From JAJRQY01 sp965224435 (lineage in GTDB: Bacteria > Actinomycetota > Acidimicrobiia > Acidimicrobiales > SZUA-35), in assembly GCA_965224435.1 (NCBI GenBank), contig OZ245048.1, positions 2,728,001-2,792,000 on the forward strand: DNA of 64,000 bases, written 5' to 3'. This document shows, in pieces, positions 1-7,508 of this stretch (the first letter of the stretch is position 1; each line of letters starts with the position of its first letter). The notes beneath the pieces are model-generated. The model was not told where the DNA came from. It saw only the letters and a list, made by a program, of their open reading frames with translations, and searched no databases. A program made the translations under genes and the position numbers.

Positions 1-11
1 TGCCCATCTTG

Positions 12-881
12 TCATGTTGTTGCGTCCACCGCAGCCTCGATGACGACTCGCCTATTCTGTTGCTTGCCAACGATTGTGTCGTTGTCCGCTATGGGTTCGG
101 ATGAACCCTTGCCAGCGGTCGTCATCCTGTCAGCGTCGATGCCGCGGATGATCAGGTGGTTGGCTATTGATTGGGCTCGAGCCACGCTCAAGAGCTGGTT
201 GGCCGTTTCGTTTCCGGCAAGATCGGTATGGCCGGTGATGTGGAGTGAGAGATCGTGGTTGGCTTCCAGCAAGTCGTGAAGCTCATCCAACAGGACTTCG
301 GTCTCGGGTGTTGGCACTGCGGTGGAGAAGATGAACTCGACGGTCCGGCCCGCAAGGAGCAGCTCCAATTGGACTGCTGGATCGCTGTCGTTTGCTGGCG
401 TCGTAGTCGTGGTGGTGGCACTGACTGCTTCGGTTGTCGGAGGTTCCGTAGTCAACGCAGCCGGAGTCTGAGTGGTGGTCGTCGACTCTGTGGTTGGAAG
501 TTCGGTCGTTGGAGATTCGGTCGTTGTCGCTCCAGCAGCTGGGAGACGGGTGGCGTCTGTGGTTTCCTGCGAATCAGGGTCAAGCACATTGACACCGGCG
601 ACGCCGTTGAGTCCAGCCAACGCGCTCACAACCTCATCAACTTGTTGTGTATCGAGCGAGCCCTGACTCAGGTTGGCGGTTCGGCCTTCCCAGTCAATGC
701 TCGCTCCCTGGGACCGGGCCTGAACAACGACCGCGAGTTCGCTGGCAGTGCCCTCCAGAGAGGATTCAACTCGATGCAGAGCCCAGCTTCCGCCAAGAAC
801 CCCTGCACCAAGAACCCATCCGGCAAGCGTTAGCCCAGCGAGAGCGCCACCTTGCCGACGGTCCCCGCCTAATGAAGACAC
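12..881 (-). CDS. Membrane-anchored BON-like/OmpA-family envelope protein
   Basis: Complete 289-residue protein with a GTG start. An N-terminal hydrophobic segment (about residues 14-34) should anchor it in the cytoplasmic membrane. Residues about 40-105 resemble a BON-type module. A long Thr/Pro-rich linker (about 110-165) follows, then an OmpA C-terminal domain (about 170-285). The OmpA domain shows GHTD and a terminal QNRRV motif, which in this family bind diaminopimelate of peptidoglycan. The layout recalls mycobacterial ArfA (Rv0899). It probably ties the membrane to the cell wall on the outer face of the membrane. The Thr-rich linker could be glycosylated, which is inference. No strong ribosome binding site precedes the GTG, so the exact start is uncertain. 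Confidence 0.85.
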   Translation of the reverse strand: MSSLGGDRRQGGALAGLTLAGWVLGAGVLGGSWALHRVESSLEGTASELAVVVQARSQGASIDWEGRTANLSQGSLDTQQVDEVVSALAGLNGVAGVNVLDPDSQETTDATRLPAAGATTTESPTTELPTTESTTTTQTPAALTTEPPTTEAVSATTTTTTPANDSDPAVQLELLLAGRTVEFIFSTAVPTPETEVLLDELHDLLEANHDLSLHITGHTDLAGNETANQLLSVARAQSIANHLIIRGIDADRMTTAGKGSSEPIADNDTIVGKQQNRRVVIEAAVDATT

Positions 882-1054
882 TGCCTATTCATCGATCACC
901 AGACCCGCACCAGAACCTCATTGGGACAACAGTAGTCCGGCCAGGTCGGCAATGGCCGCTTGTTGGTGGCGACTGCTCCTGGTGGATAGAACCGATTCCG
1001 GCGAAGATCCATGCACAATTGCAGCACATCTCCGCTGTTGGCTACACACCACCG

Positions 1055-1118
1055 GAAAAACTCCTATTCTAAGTGTCGAAAAACTCCTATACTAACGTTC
1101 GAAAAACTCCAATACTGG
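1055..1118. repeat. Three tandem 23-bp direct repeats
   Basis: Copies begin at 1055, 1078 and 1101. Each opens with GAAAAACTCC, and the first two run the full 23 bp with a few differences (GAAAAACTCCTATTCTAAG and GAAAAACTCCTATACTAAC). The third matches for about 18 bp before running into the ATPase remnant. They lie in the gap upstream of the OmpA-like gene and just before a decayed gene. They could be operator sites, or recombination debris. No protein-coding explanation is apparent. Confidence 0.75.
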
Positions 1119-1119
1119 A

Positions 1120-1469
1120 GGAGTGGGTTCCCTGCTTGAGAACCTGGTAGCAATGAACTGTCGGCCCAAACAGCATGGTCGCCCTCAGCGACACGGTTGC
1201 TTCATTGGCGAGACAGCAAGGCCGGTCGAGAAGTTGATCTGGTCCTTCGCCGGGACGATGGATCCATGCTGGCCATCGAGGTGAAGTCTGCTTCCACCGT
1301 GTCCCTCTCCGACGCAAAGGGATTGATCGCATTTGCTCAAGCAGCCGGAGAGCAGCTAACTCGCAGCATCATTGTCTATACCGGACGAGCAACCTTGCAA
1401 CTGGAAGAGAACATCTGGGCTATCCCCCTCGCATCCTTATTTGGACAGCACCGATCGGCTCCGGACTAG
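1120..1469 (+). pseudogene. Frameshifted C-terminal remnant of a DUF4143-type ATPase
   Basis: Two reading frames together resemble the end of the AAA-ATPase/DUF4143 family. From 1120 one frame reads GSLLENLVAMN, like the family's xFExxVxxEL helix. After about 1165-1180 the match moves to another frame (1140-1469) reading HWRDSKAGREVDLVL and then AIEVKSAS, the nuclease-like EVD...EVK core. The ATPase half with its Walker motifs is absent upstream. A TTG at 1197 could start a 90-residue product, but a truncated, frameshifted relic fits better. It ends 7 bp before the convergent sugar transferase gene. Confidence 0.7.
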
Positions 1470-1476
1470 GCCTCAA

Positions 1477-2181
1477 CTAGCTACGGCCAGCGGTTTTCTG
1501 CTCGATGGCGTCCAGGCAGATCTTCAGATCAAGGCCAAAGGACTGGTCAGCCACATATCCAACGTCAAGCTCGGACTGAACCAGCGTGCCGTCTTCGTAG
1601 CTGCGCTCGTCCTTGGGAATAGGGCGAGGCTCCAGGATTCCTGGCTTGACCGACAAGATAATGGGCATCGCCGAGCCATAGAAGTGAGTCTCGGCTGGAC
1701 GCAGGGCCTTTGGCCCCACCAGGCTCATGTCACCGCTCAAGACATTGAGAAGCTGAGGCATCTTGTGCAGCCCTGTCTGATCAAGAAAGCGACCAATTGG
1801 GGTGAGCAAGGCGACTTCCTTGTCGCTGGTAATCCGGAATGCATGCTGCTGGAAACGCAGGCCTCGCTTGCCGATTCGCTCTTCGGAGAGAAACACCGGA
1901 CCCCGAGAGGTGAGGCGGATGGAGCAGGCGATCATGACGCCAACGGGGGTCAACACGAAGGCTGCGGCGCTGGCCGCCAGCAGGTCGAACACGGGCTTTG
2001 AGCGATACGCGCTCAGCGACAAGTAGGACGATTCGATGTTTGGTGGGACCAGGCCGAGGTAGGTGGCTCCCCGATTCGTGTTGCTGGTCTTGGGATCACC
2101 AGTTGAGGAGCCGTCCGCCACGATTCGACTTGTAGCCGAACTGAGATGGCTGTCGCCACTATCTGACTGTTGACTGAACAT
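1477..2181 (-). CDS. Sugar transferase homologue lacking the catalytic Asp-Glu dyad
   Basis: A 234-residue member of the bacterial sugar transferase (monotopic phosphoglycosyl transferase) family. A GGGAGGG ribosome binding site lies 8 nt before the ATG. A polar N-terminus of about 55 residues precedes the membrane-associated helix (about 63-90). The GDMSLVGP motif is clear. The usual S-L-D-E-L-P dyad motif instead reads GLHKMPQLLN, so Asp-Glu is His-Lys. The usual PGLTGxAQVxGR region reads KPGILEPRPI. The other two transferases in this window (16795 and 49128) keep DELP. It may therefore be inactive, regulatory or altered in chemistry. It diverges from the CapD-like gene at 2682 across a 500-bp gap. 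Confidence 0.8.
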   Translation of the reverse strand: MFSQQSDSGDSHLSSATSRIVADGSSTGDPKTSNTNRGATYLGLVPPNIESSYLSLSAYRSKPVFDLLAASAAAFVLTPVGVMIACSIRLTSRGPVFLSEERIGKRGLRFQQHAFRITSDKEVALLTPIGRFLDQTGLHKMPQLLNVLSGDMSLVGPKALRPAETHFYGSAMPIILSVKPGILEPRPIPKDERSYEDGTLVQSELDVGYVADQSFGLDLKICLDAIEQKTAGRS

Positions 2182-2444
2182 TTGCCAAACCCTCCCGCTG
2201 GTTTGTGCCCGGGGTCGTGATTCCCGGTTATCGACGTCTTAGCGTGCTTACTAAACCACATTTAGTCGTATGCGTCTCGTCGAAGGTACTTGTGCCTACT
2301 CACGACCTGTTTACGACGATCCACCACCTGGCGGTGGGAAGACTGTGGGTCTTCCGACATGCATCGCCAACTACAGCGATGTCATTCGATAATGTCAGCC
2401 TTGAGTCGATCTCGCGGCGGACAAATAGTCCAGCAAATGATCTA

Positions 2445-2472
2445 TTGGACTTGGTTACAAACAATGTATTCA
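2445..2472 (+). promoter_or_regulatory. Possible promoter for the CapD-like gene
   Basis: TTGGAC at 2445-2450 and TATTCA at 2467-2472 are 16 bp apart. The match to sigma-70 consensus is moderate at best. It would give a leader of about 200 nt that includes the 2608-2648 hairpin. Assigned by eye only. Confidence 0.2.
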
Positions 2473-2607
2473 CTCACTCCCAAGGTATTCCCACCCACAA
2501 GCGTGGACGTGGCCAGTTTGGTCTGGCAGACTGTTTCTCGAACCGGCGAGAGCAATCGATCAAAATTTGGTCACTCAAGTCGGTGTTCCCTCTCACACAC
2601 ATCGAAC

Positions 2608-2648
2608 GGACAGGAGGGGGCGACCCATCCTGATGGGCCCTCTTGTCC
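2608..2648 (+). promoter_or_regulatory. Nested hairpin in the leader of the CapD-like gene
   Basis: GGACAGGAGGG (2608-2618) pairs with CCCTCTTGTCC (2638-2648) through 11 pairs including one G-U. Inside it, CCCATC (2624-2629) pairs with GATGGG (2632-2637). The only AGGAGG near the start lies inside the outer stem. No T tract follows, so a simple intrinsic terminator is unlikely. The position favours translational or attenuation control. Confidence 0.6.
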
Positions 2649-2681
2649 GCTTGCAACAACAACAACCACAGGGCGAAGACT

Positions 2682-4514
2682 GTGACCACATACCTTTCCG
2701 ATCTACAGGCGTATCTGCGCGGCTGGCGCCGCCACCTTATTTGGGCTGTCATAGACGCCCTGGCTTGGGTGGTGACCCTGCTCGCAGCAACTGCTACCAG
2801 GCTTTCCATTGCTCGCGGAACCATCTCCACCAGTCATCTGACAGAGACACCGCTTCTCTGGCTAGCCGGTCTTTGCGCGGTTGCAACCGTTGGCCTCTCA
2901 CTCACCCCCCGCTTCCATCACATGCGAGCCCGTCGAGGATCAGTCGAGGACGCCAACAATGTGATCTTGTCGTGGCTAACCGTTGCCCCCATTGCCGGAC
3001 TGGCCAACTACTTCTTACTTGACCGGCCGGTACCAACATCGGCCTTCCTACTTGGCCTACCGCTGGCCCTTTCCTTGATGCTTGGTGCCCGCATGATGTG
3101 GCGTCTCGCACTCGATGCCATCAGACGACCGGACTTTGACGAGACCCGGACTCGGGTGCTCGTATTTGGCGCTGGACTGGGTGGTGACCAGATCATTCGG
3201 GCCATGCTGCGAGATCCAAACTCTGCCTATGTGCCCGTCGCACTGCTGGATGACGACCCAAGCATGGCCAACCGCTCCATCAGCGGAGTCCGAGTGCAGG
3301 GAACACGAGATGACCTAGCCAGCGTCGCCACAAGTACTGGCGCGACCGAGCTACTGGTCGCCATTCCTAGCGCTGGCTCCGATCTGGTTCGCGAAATGGA
3401 TGAGGCAGCCACCAAGGCTGGCCTGGGCATCCGAGTCTTGCCAACAACAAGCCAGCTGCTTGGCATGCTCCAGGTGGAGGACATTCGAGAGCTGACCACC
3501 GCCGATCTGCTGGGCCGGGACGAGGTCGAAGTCGACATCGATTCGATCTTGGCCTATGTCAAAGGCCAGCGGGTCTTGGTGACTGGCGCTGGCGGCTCCA
3601 TCGGTTCAGAACTATGCCGACAATTGGACAAGCTCTCCCCCGGTGAATTGTTCATGCTCGACCGGGACGAAACGGCCTTGCATGGGGTACAGCTTTCGTT
3701 GGAAGGCAAGGCCCTCCTCGATACCCCAAATCTGATCGTGGCCGACATTCGAGACGCCCAACGCATGGAGGAGATATTCGCTTCCTACAAGCCTCAGGTC
3801 GTCTTCCATACTGCGGCACTCAAACACCTCACACTGTTGGAACAAAACGACGGTGAAGGAATGAAGACCAATGTCTGGGGCACCAACAACCTCTTGAACG
3901 CAGCCGCACGCCATGACGTCAAGCACTTCGTGAATGTCTCCACCGACAAGGCTGCGGATCCGACAAGTGTGTTGGGAGCAACCAAGCTTCTGGCCGAACG
4001 ACTCACGGCCCTCACCGCGGTTCGAGCCAAGGGAACCTATGTCTCGGTCCGCTTCGGCAACGTGCTTGGCTCTCGTGGTTCGGTCCTGCCGACCTTTGTT
4101 GAACAGATCGCCATTGGCGGCCCAGTCACTATCACCCACCCTGACGTGACCCGCTACTTCATGACCATTCCCGAAGCAGTTCGCCTCGTTCTGCAATCGG
4201 GCGCCATTGGCGAAGACGGCGAGATCATGATTCTGGACATGGGTGAACCAGTCAAGATCAGTGACCTGGCCGAGCGCTTGATTCGCCAGGCAGGCAAGCC
4301 GGTTGCCATCGAGTACACCGGTCTGCGCGCCGGCGAGAAGCTGCATGAGGTTCTCATTGCTTCCACCGAGATTGGGGTGACTCGCGAGCACGAAAAGATC
4401 AGTCATACGGTTGGACCAACCGACCTGGACATTTCAGCTCTGCTGTCCGAGGAGCTCGCGGCCAAGATTGGCTCCTTGTCCCAACCAACCGATCTTCGAG
4501 TCGCCGCCTCCTAG
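2682..4514 (+). CDS. CapD/FlaA1-type membrane NDP-sugar dehydratase/epimerase (copy 1)
   Basis: About 610 residues from a GTG at 2682 preceded by AGGG. A TTG at 2643 is possible but falls inside a stable hairpin. Four N-terminal membrane segments (about residues 18-150) lead to a first Rossmann region (VFGAGLGG, about 161-168) and a second catalytic SDR domain with TGAGGSIG (about 301-308). This is the long WbpM/PglF layout, whose members act on UDP-GlcNAc at the inner membrane face. The YxxxK active-site position reads LGATK (Leu 431, Lys 435), where short family members have Tyr and WbpM-type proteins have Met. A close paralogue lies at 29499. Its stop is 5 bp from the convergent glycosyltransferase. 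Confidence 0.9.
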   Translation: MTTYLSDLQAYLRGWRRHLIWAVIDALAWVVTLLAATATRLSIARGTISTSHLTETPLLWLAGLCAVATVGLSLTPRFHHMRARRGSVEDANNVILSWLTVAPIAGLANYFLLDRPVPTSAFLLGLPLALSLMLGARMMWRLALDAIRRPDFDETRTRVLVFGAGLGGDQIIRAMLRDPNSAYVPVALLDDDPSMANRSISGVRVQGTRDDLASVATSTGATELLVAIPSAGSDLVREMDEAATKAGLGIRVLPTTSQLLGMLQVEDIRELTTADLLGRDEVEVDIDSILAYVKGQRVLVTGAGGSIGSELCRQLDKLSPGELFMLDRDETALHGVQLSLEGKALLDTPNLIVADIRDAQRMEEIFASYKPQVVFHTAALKHLTLLEQNDGEGMKTNVWGTNNLLNAAARHDVKHFVNVSTDKAADPTSVLGATKLLAERLTALTAVRAKGTYVSVRFGNVLGSRGSVLPTFVEQIAIGGPVTITHPDVTRYFMTIPEAVRLVLQSGAIGEDGEIMILDMGEPVKISDLAERLIRQAGKPVAIEYTGLRAGEKLHEVLIASTEIGVTREHEKISHTVGPTDLDISALLSEELAAKIGSLSQPTDLRVAAS

Positions 4515-4519
4515 GGCCA

Positions 4520-5707
4520 TCACGAACCCAAAACGTAGCCAGCCAGTGTCTCTGTGGTTGTCTTCTGGCCGAAGAGAGCTTCCGCCCAGGCAAGGCGCTC
4601 AAGACGTCCTTCACGAAGTCCCACCCGATTGCTGTGGAGTTCACGGAAGTGACCAGTCCAAGCGTCGCTGCGAAGGGGCACGTGCTCCGAAAGTTGCTCT
4701 TGGTCCAGGGCTCGTGACACAGCTGGATCCATCGAATGGGACACAAAGAGTCCAGCGCCCAGATAGTCAAAAACCTTGTTGGCCAGCGAGTCGCCAAATC
4801 GCGGCGTAGTCGGAGCGAGGCCTACATCGAAACGACTCAATGTGGCACCAACTTCGGAGGGCGCAATTCGCCCGGCAAGGTGGACCGAGTCGGTCCGCAG
4901 AGCAAGTTCATGGGCCTCCGGATCGGCGGGCTCGGCCCCAACAAAGACCAGCTCGGGTCGCCGCTCGTTCCCATCTAAACCATCGACGAACTCACGCCAT
5001 CCGCGCAAGACGGGCACGAAATCGAACCCGAGTGTGTGGTTGCTGATGAAACAAACGCGGAGACTGTCCGTGGCGTCAGCGAAGTTCTCCGGGGCAAGTG
5101 ACTTTCCGGCCATGCCAATGGGAACGACCGCGGTCGCCGAGCGGTTCGGCACCCAATCCAGCATTGGTTGAGAAACGGCCAGAGTTGCGGTTGAGGCCCT
5201 CAGCTCTTGGGACACCAAGCGGCCGATGCCCTTCAGGTACGGCTCCCATGAAGCTCGAGGCCCAACAGCCAGGCAGTCTGGCCAGACATCGCGCACGTCG
5301 GCCACTAGTCGGGCGTGACGGCCAAGTGCGAGTCGGGCGGCCAGAACCATGCCGGGGGGCGGGATGCCGACCAGCGTGGCATCAATGTGGTGCCGGTTTT
5401 GTCGGAGGTACTTGGCTGCTCCTCTGATGAAGTCGGCGGTAAATCGCGCCCGACCTATACTCAGCGACCCGTCATAGCCGGTGGTAGGGACCACATGGAC
5501 GGCACCCTCTGCTGAATCTCCTGAGCTATCCGGCTGATCAGCTGAACGCTGCTCACGGTTCAGGTGGCGGAAGGAGGGAACAAGCCTGGTCACTCGTACC
5601 CCCTCAGCGGTCAAGAAGGCGGCCAGCCGGCCATAGCGCAAGGGTGCGTAACCCGGGTCGCCCGGAATGTCCTCACCTTGGTGCACGATGACGATATGTC
5701 TGGCCAC
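4520..5707 (-). CDS. GT4-family glycosyltransferase
   Basis: 395 residues with a two-Rossmann GT-B fold. An N-terminal acceptor domain includes a Gly-rich turn near residue 17. The DVRDVWPD segment (about residues 137-144) is typical of WbuB-like GT4 enzymes. The C-terminal donor domain carries the PTTPRFGDSLANKVFDYLGAG region, where the family binds the nucleotide sugar. It should add one sugar to the undecaprenyl-linked repeat unit on the cytoplasmic face. The GTG start shares one base with the stop of the upstream Wzz/BY-kinase gene (TAGTG), implying translational coupling. Sugar specificity cannot be read from the sequence. Confidence 0.88.
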   Translation of the reverse strand: MARHIVIVHQGEDIPGDPGYAPLRYGRLAAFLTAEGVRVTRLVPSFRHLNREQRSADQPDSSGDSAEGAVHVVPTTGYDGSLSIGRARFTADFIRGAAKYLRQNRHHIDATLVGIPPPGMVLAARLALGRHARLVADVRDVWPDCLAVGPRASWEPYLKGIGRLVSQELRASTATLAVSQPMLDWVPNRSATAVVPIGMAGKSLAPENFADATDSLRVCFISNHTLGFDFVPVLRGWREFVDGLDGNERRPELVFVGAEPADPEAHELALRTDSVHLAGRIAPSEVGATLSRFDVGLAPTTPRFGDSLANKVFDYLGAGLFVSHSMDPAVSRALDQEQLSEHVPLRSDAWTGHFRELHSNRVGLREGRLERLAWAEALFGQKTTTETLAGYVLGS

Positions 5708-7449
5708 TACTTCTTTCGCTGGGAAGATGAGTTGCCCTTCCGGCGAGCGGCCTTCCTACTGGCGGCAGTCTTCTGCGTCGTTCCCGGCTTCTGGCTAGTT
5801 CCGGTCTTCTGCACAGCACCAGTCTTTTGCGCTGTTCCGGTTTTCTGGGTACCGGTCTTTTGACGATGTTGAGGCTTGCTTCGCAGGAGCACTGGGCGGA
5901 ATCGGACTCTGGTTACCGCATGGCTGGGAAGCGCTGGTTGATCAGCAACCACATTGGTCCCGTATCCATAGCCGTAGGCTCCCGCTCCATCAGATTTGGC
6001 GTTGATGATGGTTCCCGTTGGCGTGATCCCAATATTGTCCAGTGTCCCCCGCGCCTTGGCCACCTGGTCAGCAGTCGAGCGTTGCCCAACAGTGAGCAGG
6101 ACATCGTCGACTTCTCGAGCAATCAAGGACCCGTCAGTCACCGGCAGCAACGGTGGACTATCAATAATGACGACGTCAAATTCCTCGCGAAGCCAGTTCA
6201 TCAATATCCCAAATGTCGGCTGGCCAAGAAGTTCTGCGGGACCGACATCGCTTCGCCCGGCCGCCACCACCCAGACATTGGCTTCCTTGTCATGCCAGGC
6301 TGGAACCTCAAAGGGTGGCCCACCCTGCATCAGAACAGTAGCCAGACCAGCCTTCTCGTCCTCTAGACCCATCATCTCGCTCAGTCCACGGGTCCGCAGG
6401 TCTGCATCAATGACCAGCACACGGAATCCGTCAACGGCGAGGGCGTAGGCCAGGTTGGCTGAAACCGTAGTTTTGCCATCATTGGGCATGGCCGAGGCCA
6501 CCTGGATGACTCGATGTTTCGGGATAGCGAACCGGACAGTCGTACGCAAGCCACGCAGGGCTTCGCTGAAGGGTGCGGTCGGCCGGTACAAGATAGAGAG
6601 ACCCGGATCCTCATCAACAACAGGCAGCTCGATAAAGACCGGGATGTCCCCCAGCGCCGCAACCTGCTTCTGCTCTTCTTCTCCTTCGTCACCGAGCAAG
6701 GCCAAGACATAGGCCGCTCCGAGCCCAAGAATGAGGCCGACGGCCACGGCAAGGGTGACGTCTCGAACCGTGTTTGGGCTCACGGGTTCATCGGGGAGGT
6801 TGGCGGGTGAAATGATCCGGCCCGTCCCCGATGTTGTGAGGTCAGAATTGATGACCAGTTGATCCAGCCGCTCAACCAGCAGCACACGCTGTGCTTGCAG
6901 GAGTTCGAGGTCGCGACTGGCCCCGGACTGCGGGTTGGCAATGTCAAGCTCCGCAATCTGGGTGTCAAGGTCACGCAGCCGTTCTCCCACAATGTCTCCG
7001 GCGGCCAGGAGGTCATCCAATGTGGCCCGAGCCCGAACATCAAGATAGGTATTGGTGTAGAAGGCGGCGATCTCCTGGGCCAGTTCGGGGGTTTCCTCCA
7101 CGGCGGAGATGACCAGGACATCGCGGTTGTCGGCAATAACGATAGAAATCTCGATCTCATCCCCATAGACGGCTTCAACCACATCAGTGACCGACCGGCT
7201 CCCGGCCAGGCTCTGCTCATTGGCCATGAGGCGGTTGGCGTCGGATTGGGCTCGTCCAGCCACCAGCTCGCTGGCCGAGTTCCGAACCAGAACTTCGGTA
7301 TCGCTCCGGTACAGGGGGGAGGCAATCAGAAGGTCGAAGAACAAGACAGCCGCACTCAGCCCGCCGACGATGAGGGCCACGACTTTCCATTGCTCTCGAA
7401 GCATCTGGAGCAAGGAGCGAAAGTCTCGTACTGGTTGTTGTTCAATCAT
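5707..7449 (-). CDS. Wzz chain-length regulator fused to BY-kinase (copy 1)
   Basis: 580 residues. A Wzz domain has membrane segments near residues 24-44 and 230-250 around an extracytoplasmic coiled region. The cytoplasmic BY-kinase shows Walker A (MPNDGKTT, about 321-328), Walker A' (VLVIDADLR) and Walker B (VVIIDSPP). Such kinases autophosphorylate a Tyr cluster and control polymer length with Wzy and Wzx. The Tyr cluster here is GAYGYGYGT, but it is not terminal. It is followed by about 80 more residues that end in a Lys-rich tail of KTG repeats (QKTGTQKTGTAQKTG and on), which is unusual. The gene sits downstream of wzy-like and wzx-like genes in the same direction. Confidence 0.92.
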   Translation of the reverse strand: MIEQQPVRDFRSLLQMLREQWKVVALIVGGLSAAVLFFDLLIASPLYRSDTEVLVRNSASELVAGRAQSDANRLMANEQSLAGSRSVTDVVEAVYGDEIEISIVIADNRDVLVISAVEETPELAQEIAAFYTNTYLDVRARATLDDLLAAGDIVGERLRDLDTQIAELDIANPQSGASRDLELLQAQRVLLVERLDQLVINSDLTTSGTGRIISPANLPDEPVSPNTVRDVTLAVAVGLILGLGAAYVLALLGDEGEEEQKQVAALGDIPVFIELPVVDEDPGLSILYRPTAPFSEALRGLRTTVRFAIPKHRVIQVASAMPNDGKTTVSANLAYALAVDGFRVLVIDADLRTRGLSEMMGLEDEKAGLATVLMQGGPPFEVPAWHDKEANVWVVAAGRSDVGPAELLGQPTFGILMNWLREEFDVVIIDSPPLLPVTDGSLIAREVDDVLLTVGQRSTADQVAKARGTLDNIGITPTGTIINAKSDGAGAYGYGYGTNVVADQPALPSHAVTRVRFRPVLLRSKPQHRQKTGTQKTGTAQKTGAVQKTGTSQKPGTTQKTAASRKAARRKGNSSSQRKK

Positions 7450-7508
7450 GATCTCGCTCGTTCATTCGGTTCCGCCCATTTGATTCCGCCCATCCCAAGC
7501 CGCCCATC

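Larger units (their letters stand above)
2182..2681. other. 500-bp divergent intergenic region
   Basis: No protein-coding signal was found here. The left edge carries the ribosome binding site of the minus-strand sugar transferase. The right end carries a nested hairpin (2608-2648) just upstream of the plus-strand CapD-like gene. A weak sigma-70-like promoter may lie at 2445-2472. The rest shows no family I can name. The length suggests a leader RNA or several regulatory sites serving both block-1 operons. Confidence 0.6.

Noticed and set aside
2013..2633. Open frames of 80-142 codons on both strands in the 2.2-2.6 kb gap
   Set aside because: No family motif, no ribosome binding site, mutually overlapping, and the region carries leader-like structure.
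3612..4406. 264-codon open frame opposite the CapD-like gene
   Set aside because: It mirrors a strongly conserved gene; the antisense frame has no recognisable domain.
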